Assembly (NCBI GenBank): GCA_003427395.1 | Contig: BFEA01000103.1 | Coordinates: 2,644,535-2,665,778 of the forward strand | From: Chara braunii | Lineage: Eukaryota > Streptophyta > Charophyceae > Charales > Characeae | DNA length: 21,244 nt | Direction of reading: 5' to 3' | Shown: positions 18,189 to 21,244 of the stretch, in pieces | Layout of the letters: each line of letters begins with the position of its first letter | Numbering within the stretch: the first letter of the stretch is position 1 | The notes under the pieces: model-generated | Told to the model about the DNA's origin: nothing | Seen by the model: only the letters and a program-made list of their open reading frames with translations | Database searches by the model: none | Position numbers and translations under genes: made by a program

Positions 18189-18974
18189 CCGTTTCCTTTC
18201 GTGCACGGACAAAAGAAAAGTACGATTTATGAGACATTGTCGCCCCTGTGTCCGACCCCTGAAAAGTTCGGGTACTGGCCAGCATCACGTAATTTTTCAA
18301 CAATGGAGAAGGTACTAGTGATTAAGGCATTTATGATCCAATGAGATAAAATGTGAAGACAAGAACGAAGGAAGATACAATTTTCCTTCACGACTTATGA
18401 TAAAGACATACTCAAGGAATATTTTTTTTTAAAGGGAGGAGATAACATGAATTGCGTCGACCGGTCTATGACATGGGTTAAGATATGAGCTTACGCAAAT
18501 GTTTCTTTACTCTTACTTTTATAATCTGAGGTCTTGACCATAAAAAAAAGATAGGGAATAAACAGTGAAAGAGAAGCCGAGATATTGAAACTTTGTTGAC
18601 CTTTGCATGTGCAGGTTATTATCATTGAGATACTACTCAAGGACGTGATTATAGAAAAATCCACATGTACTGAATTTCATATTATCTTTCGGTAACAGGT
18701 TGATTTTTACCAACTCAATTATTCTCTTAGGCTTGACACCTACACCTAATGACGAGCTCTTTAGGCAGTTAAATTATTATCTGTGTTTACACTCATAGTC
18801 AATAAACCATAAAAATTTCACCGAACGGAGTAACAATGCTTGTGAAAGAAAGGTTACTGAATTCGCTAAAATGGATTACCGAAATCAGTGTTTTAGTTTA
18901 TCGAAGCGAAAATATATATTTATGACTTCGTTTTTTTTTAACACCAAAATATGATTTTGAAATTGTAATTTGAC
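18189..18974. other. No gene seen
   Basis: AT-rich DNA between the 150-bp and 81-bp arrays, with short A and T runs and no recognisable frame, RNA gene or repeat. Confidence 0.5.
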
Positions 18975-20985
18975 ATTTAAGGTGGTTATCTCCTAAAGTG
19001 CGTTGGTGTTTCGTTATCGAAAATGCATTCGGAATCTTAGTATGTTACTTAGTCAGTTTTTAAAGTTGTATCCCAAAGTGGTTTCGGTGTTTCGACACTG
19101 AGACGAACATGAGGATTTCATTGTTTTACTTAAGCATATTGAAAGATTTTATCCTGAACTTCCAGTGATTTCAGTGTTTTGTTACCAAAAAATCACTTTA
19201 GGATTTCGTTGCTTCACTTTTCTAAAGTCATTTACCGACATGGTTTCGGTATCGAAAACACAATTTGGGATTTCAGTGTTTTACTTAGGCATTTTTAAAG
19301 GTTATATCCCGAAGTGTTTTCGGTGTTTCGATACCGAAAATGCACTTTGGGATTTCAGTGTTGTACTTGGGCATTTTAGGAAATATCTCGAAAAGGTTTT
19401 GGTGTTTCGGTACTTAAAACACACTTTAGGATTTCGGTGTTTTACATACGTATTTTAAGAGGTTATATTTCGAAGTGGTTTTGATGTTTCGGTATCGAAA
19501 ATATAGTTTGGGATTTTTGTTTTTCACTTAGTGATTTCAGGAAGTTATATCCCGAAGTGGTTTCGGTGTTTTGTTATCGACAACGCACTTCGGGATTTTA
19601 GTCTTTTACTTAGACATTTTGAGAGGTTATTTCCCATAGTGGTTTTGGTGTTTTATTACCAAAAACGTACTTCGGATTTCGTTGTTTCACTTAGTCATTT
19701 TTTGAAGTCACTTCCCGAAGCGGTTTGGGTGTTTTGGTACAGAAAACACACTTCAGAATTTCGGTGTTTTATTTTGAGAGATATCCCAAAATGGTTTCGG
19801 CATTTCCGTACAGAAAATGCACTTTGGGATTTCAGTGTTTTACTTAGGCATTTTGGGAGGTTATGTCCGAAAGTGGTTTCGGTGTTTCGATACCGAAAAC
19901 GCACTTCGGGATTCCGATGTTTCACTTATTGTTTTTGAAAGTTAAATCTAGAAGCGATTTCGGTGTTTCGGTATCGAAAATGCACTCCGAAATTTCAATG
20001 TTTTTAGTTTGGTATTTTGAAAGGTTACATCCCGAAGTGGTTTCAGTGTTTTGGTACCGAAAACACACTTGAGGATTTTTTTGTTTCACGTAGTCATTTT
20101 TGAAAGTTAATTCCTGATGTGGTTTCGGTGTTTAGGTACCGAAAATGCATTTCGGGATTTTTGTGTTTAACTTGGGCATTTTAAGAGGTTATATCATGAA
20201 GTGACTTAGTGTTTCGACATCGAAAATTCACTTCGGGATTTCGGTGTTTTACTTTGATGTTTTTTGAAGTTATTTATCGAAGTGGTTTCGGTGTTTTGGT
20301 ATCGAAAACGCACTTTGTGATTTCGGTGCTTTACTTAGGCATTTTGTGAGGTTATCTACTGAATTGGTTTTGGTGTTTCGGTAACAAAAATGCCCTTACG
20401 AATTTTAAAGTTTTACGTAGTTGTTTTGAAAATTATATCCTGAAGTGGTTTCGGTGTTTCGGGTAATGAAAACGCAGTTCTGGATTTCAGTGTTTTACGT
20501 AGGTATTTTGGGAGGTTACATCCCAAAGTGGTTTCAGTGTTCTTGTACAGAAAACACACTTCGGGATTTCATTATTTCACTTAGTTGTTTTTGAAAGTTA
20601 CTTCCTGAAGTGGTTTCAGTGTTTCAATATCAACAACACACTTCGAAATTCTGGTGCTTTACTAAGGTCTTTTGAGAGGTTATATGTTGATGTGGTTTCG
20701 GTGTTTCTGTACCGAAAATTAACTTCGGGATTTCGGTGTTTTACTTAGTTGTTTTTGAAAATTATTTTTCGAAATAGTTTCGGTGTTTTAGTACGGAAAA
20801 CGCACATCGAGATTTCGGTGTTTCACTTAGTCCTTTTTTTAAAACTTATCTTTCGAAGTGGTTTTGGTGTTTTGCTACCGAAAACGTACTTTGGGATTTC
20901 GGTGTTTCACTTAGATGTTTTTTAAAGTTACATCCTGAAGCACTTTCAGTGTTTTCATATCAAAAATGCACTTCGGTACGAAGAC
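18975..20985. repeat. 81-bp palindromic satellite, about 25 monomers, dimeric order
   Basis: The block GAAGTGGTTTCGGTGTTT recurs about every 81 bp (for example 19078, 19555, 19637, 19718, 19871, 19952, 20034, 20116, 20280, 20443, 20525, 20607, 20690, 20772, 20856, 20938). In each monomer, arms like TCCCGAAGTG and CACTTCGGGA flank an inner palindrome like TTTCGGTACCGAAAA, so about 46 bp of the 81 can fold back. The remaining linker comes in two forms, one with GGCATTTTGAGAGGTTAT and one with GTCGTTTTTGAAAGTTA. These alternate over most of 19480-20690, giving a dimer of about 163 bp. Because 81 is divisible by three, some plus-strand frames stay open for several units (19165-19458, 19531-19938) and show a 27-residue peptide repeat, but stops interrupt it and I treat it as non-coding. 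Left copies are more diverged. Confidence 0.9.
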
Positions 20986-21095
20986 AATACTAAAAACCAC
21001 CAGTTGAGGCAGGCGTGACAGATCGAAAAAATTGAGAGCAAAGAATAAAGATGTGTTTTATTTCGAGCAAAACTATGATATAAAAGAACGACGTA

Positions 21096-21212
21096 TGTCC
21101 TTTTGTTTGTGTACGTTTGTTTGTTTCTATGTTTGTATGCTTGTGGAAGAGAGGTAGAGAGACATAAACACACACAAACTTGCAGAGAGAGAAACACATA
21201 CACACACACGCA

Positions 21213-21244
<32 letters not shown>
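21096..21244. repeat. (TTTG)-rich stretch and (CA)n microsatellite at the right edge
   Basis: TTTG units at 21098-21140 are followed by GA-rich sequence and then interrupted CA repeats from about 21166 to the window end. Minus-strand frames here are Cys/Val artefacts of the repeat. Confidence 0.9.

Noticed and set aside
20955-21241. Minus-strand Cys/Val-rich open frames at the right edge
   Set aside because: Direct translation of the CA microsatellite.

Overview
The window looks like repeat-dominated nuclear DNA from a eukaryote with a large, old-repeat-rich genome. I find no intact protein-coding gene, no genuine tRNA or rRNA gene and no CRISPR array. A land plant, possibly a seedless one, fits best. 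The reasons are an L1-type LINE whose ORF1 has a CCHC zinc knuckle and whose endonuclease begins with a WNVRG motif, tRNA-headed SINE-like units, a PIF/Harbinger transposase remnant, and plant-style foldback elements. This assignment is inference, and the (CA)n microsatellites would be less typical of flowering plants. Three unresolved bases (137, 319, 4566) suggest a draft assembly.

Layout. 1-380: a GC-rich segment with short open frames on both strands that I cannot identify. 380-1490: no gene seen. 1493-1850: a 52-bp minisatellite. 1998-2386: a dense run of hairpins, then a polypyrimidine tract. 2639-2755: a CT/CA microsatellite abutting a hammerhead-ribozyme-like motif. 3083-3470: a tRNA-headed SINE-like unit on the minus strand ending in poly(A). 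3470-3960: a TATA-like motif and a short tandem duplication. 3966-4600: a G/C-strand-switching tract with G-quadruplex motifs. 4615-7960: a decayed L1-type LINE on the minus strand with ORF1, endonuclease and linker, but no reverse transcriptase core. 8274-8550: a second SINE-like unit on the minus strand with two box A motifs. 9290-9670: a PIF/Harbinger transposase relic on the minus strand. 9700-11690: no recognisable gene.

11690-12560: a long purine-biased strand with short degenerate GCAAGC/GCGAG motifs. 12975-13926: a foldback element whose two ends are packed with GTACG motifs; inside it are a tRNA-like relic and an internal duplication. 14641-14700: a second hammerhead-like motif, directly followed by a MITE (14712-15003) with TIRs of about 50 bp and a hairpin centre. 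16225-16260: an isolated hairpin. 16290-17330: a decayed satellite of about 70 bp. 17571-18150: a 150-bp tandem repeat. 18975-20985: about 25 copies of an 81-bp satellite. Each copy carries an imperfect palindrome, and over most of the array two monomer types alternate, giving a dimer of about 163 bp. The window ends in a CA microsatellite.

The most interesting signals are the two related hammerhead-like motifs, the palindromic dimeric satellite, the hairpin cluster at 1998-2386, and the two SINE-like units that share the same 32-nt gap between box A and box B. All assignments come from reading the sequence by eye; no alignment, folding program or database search was run.
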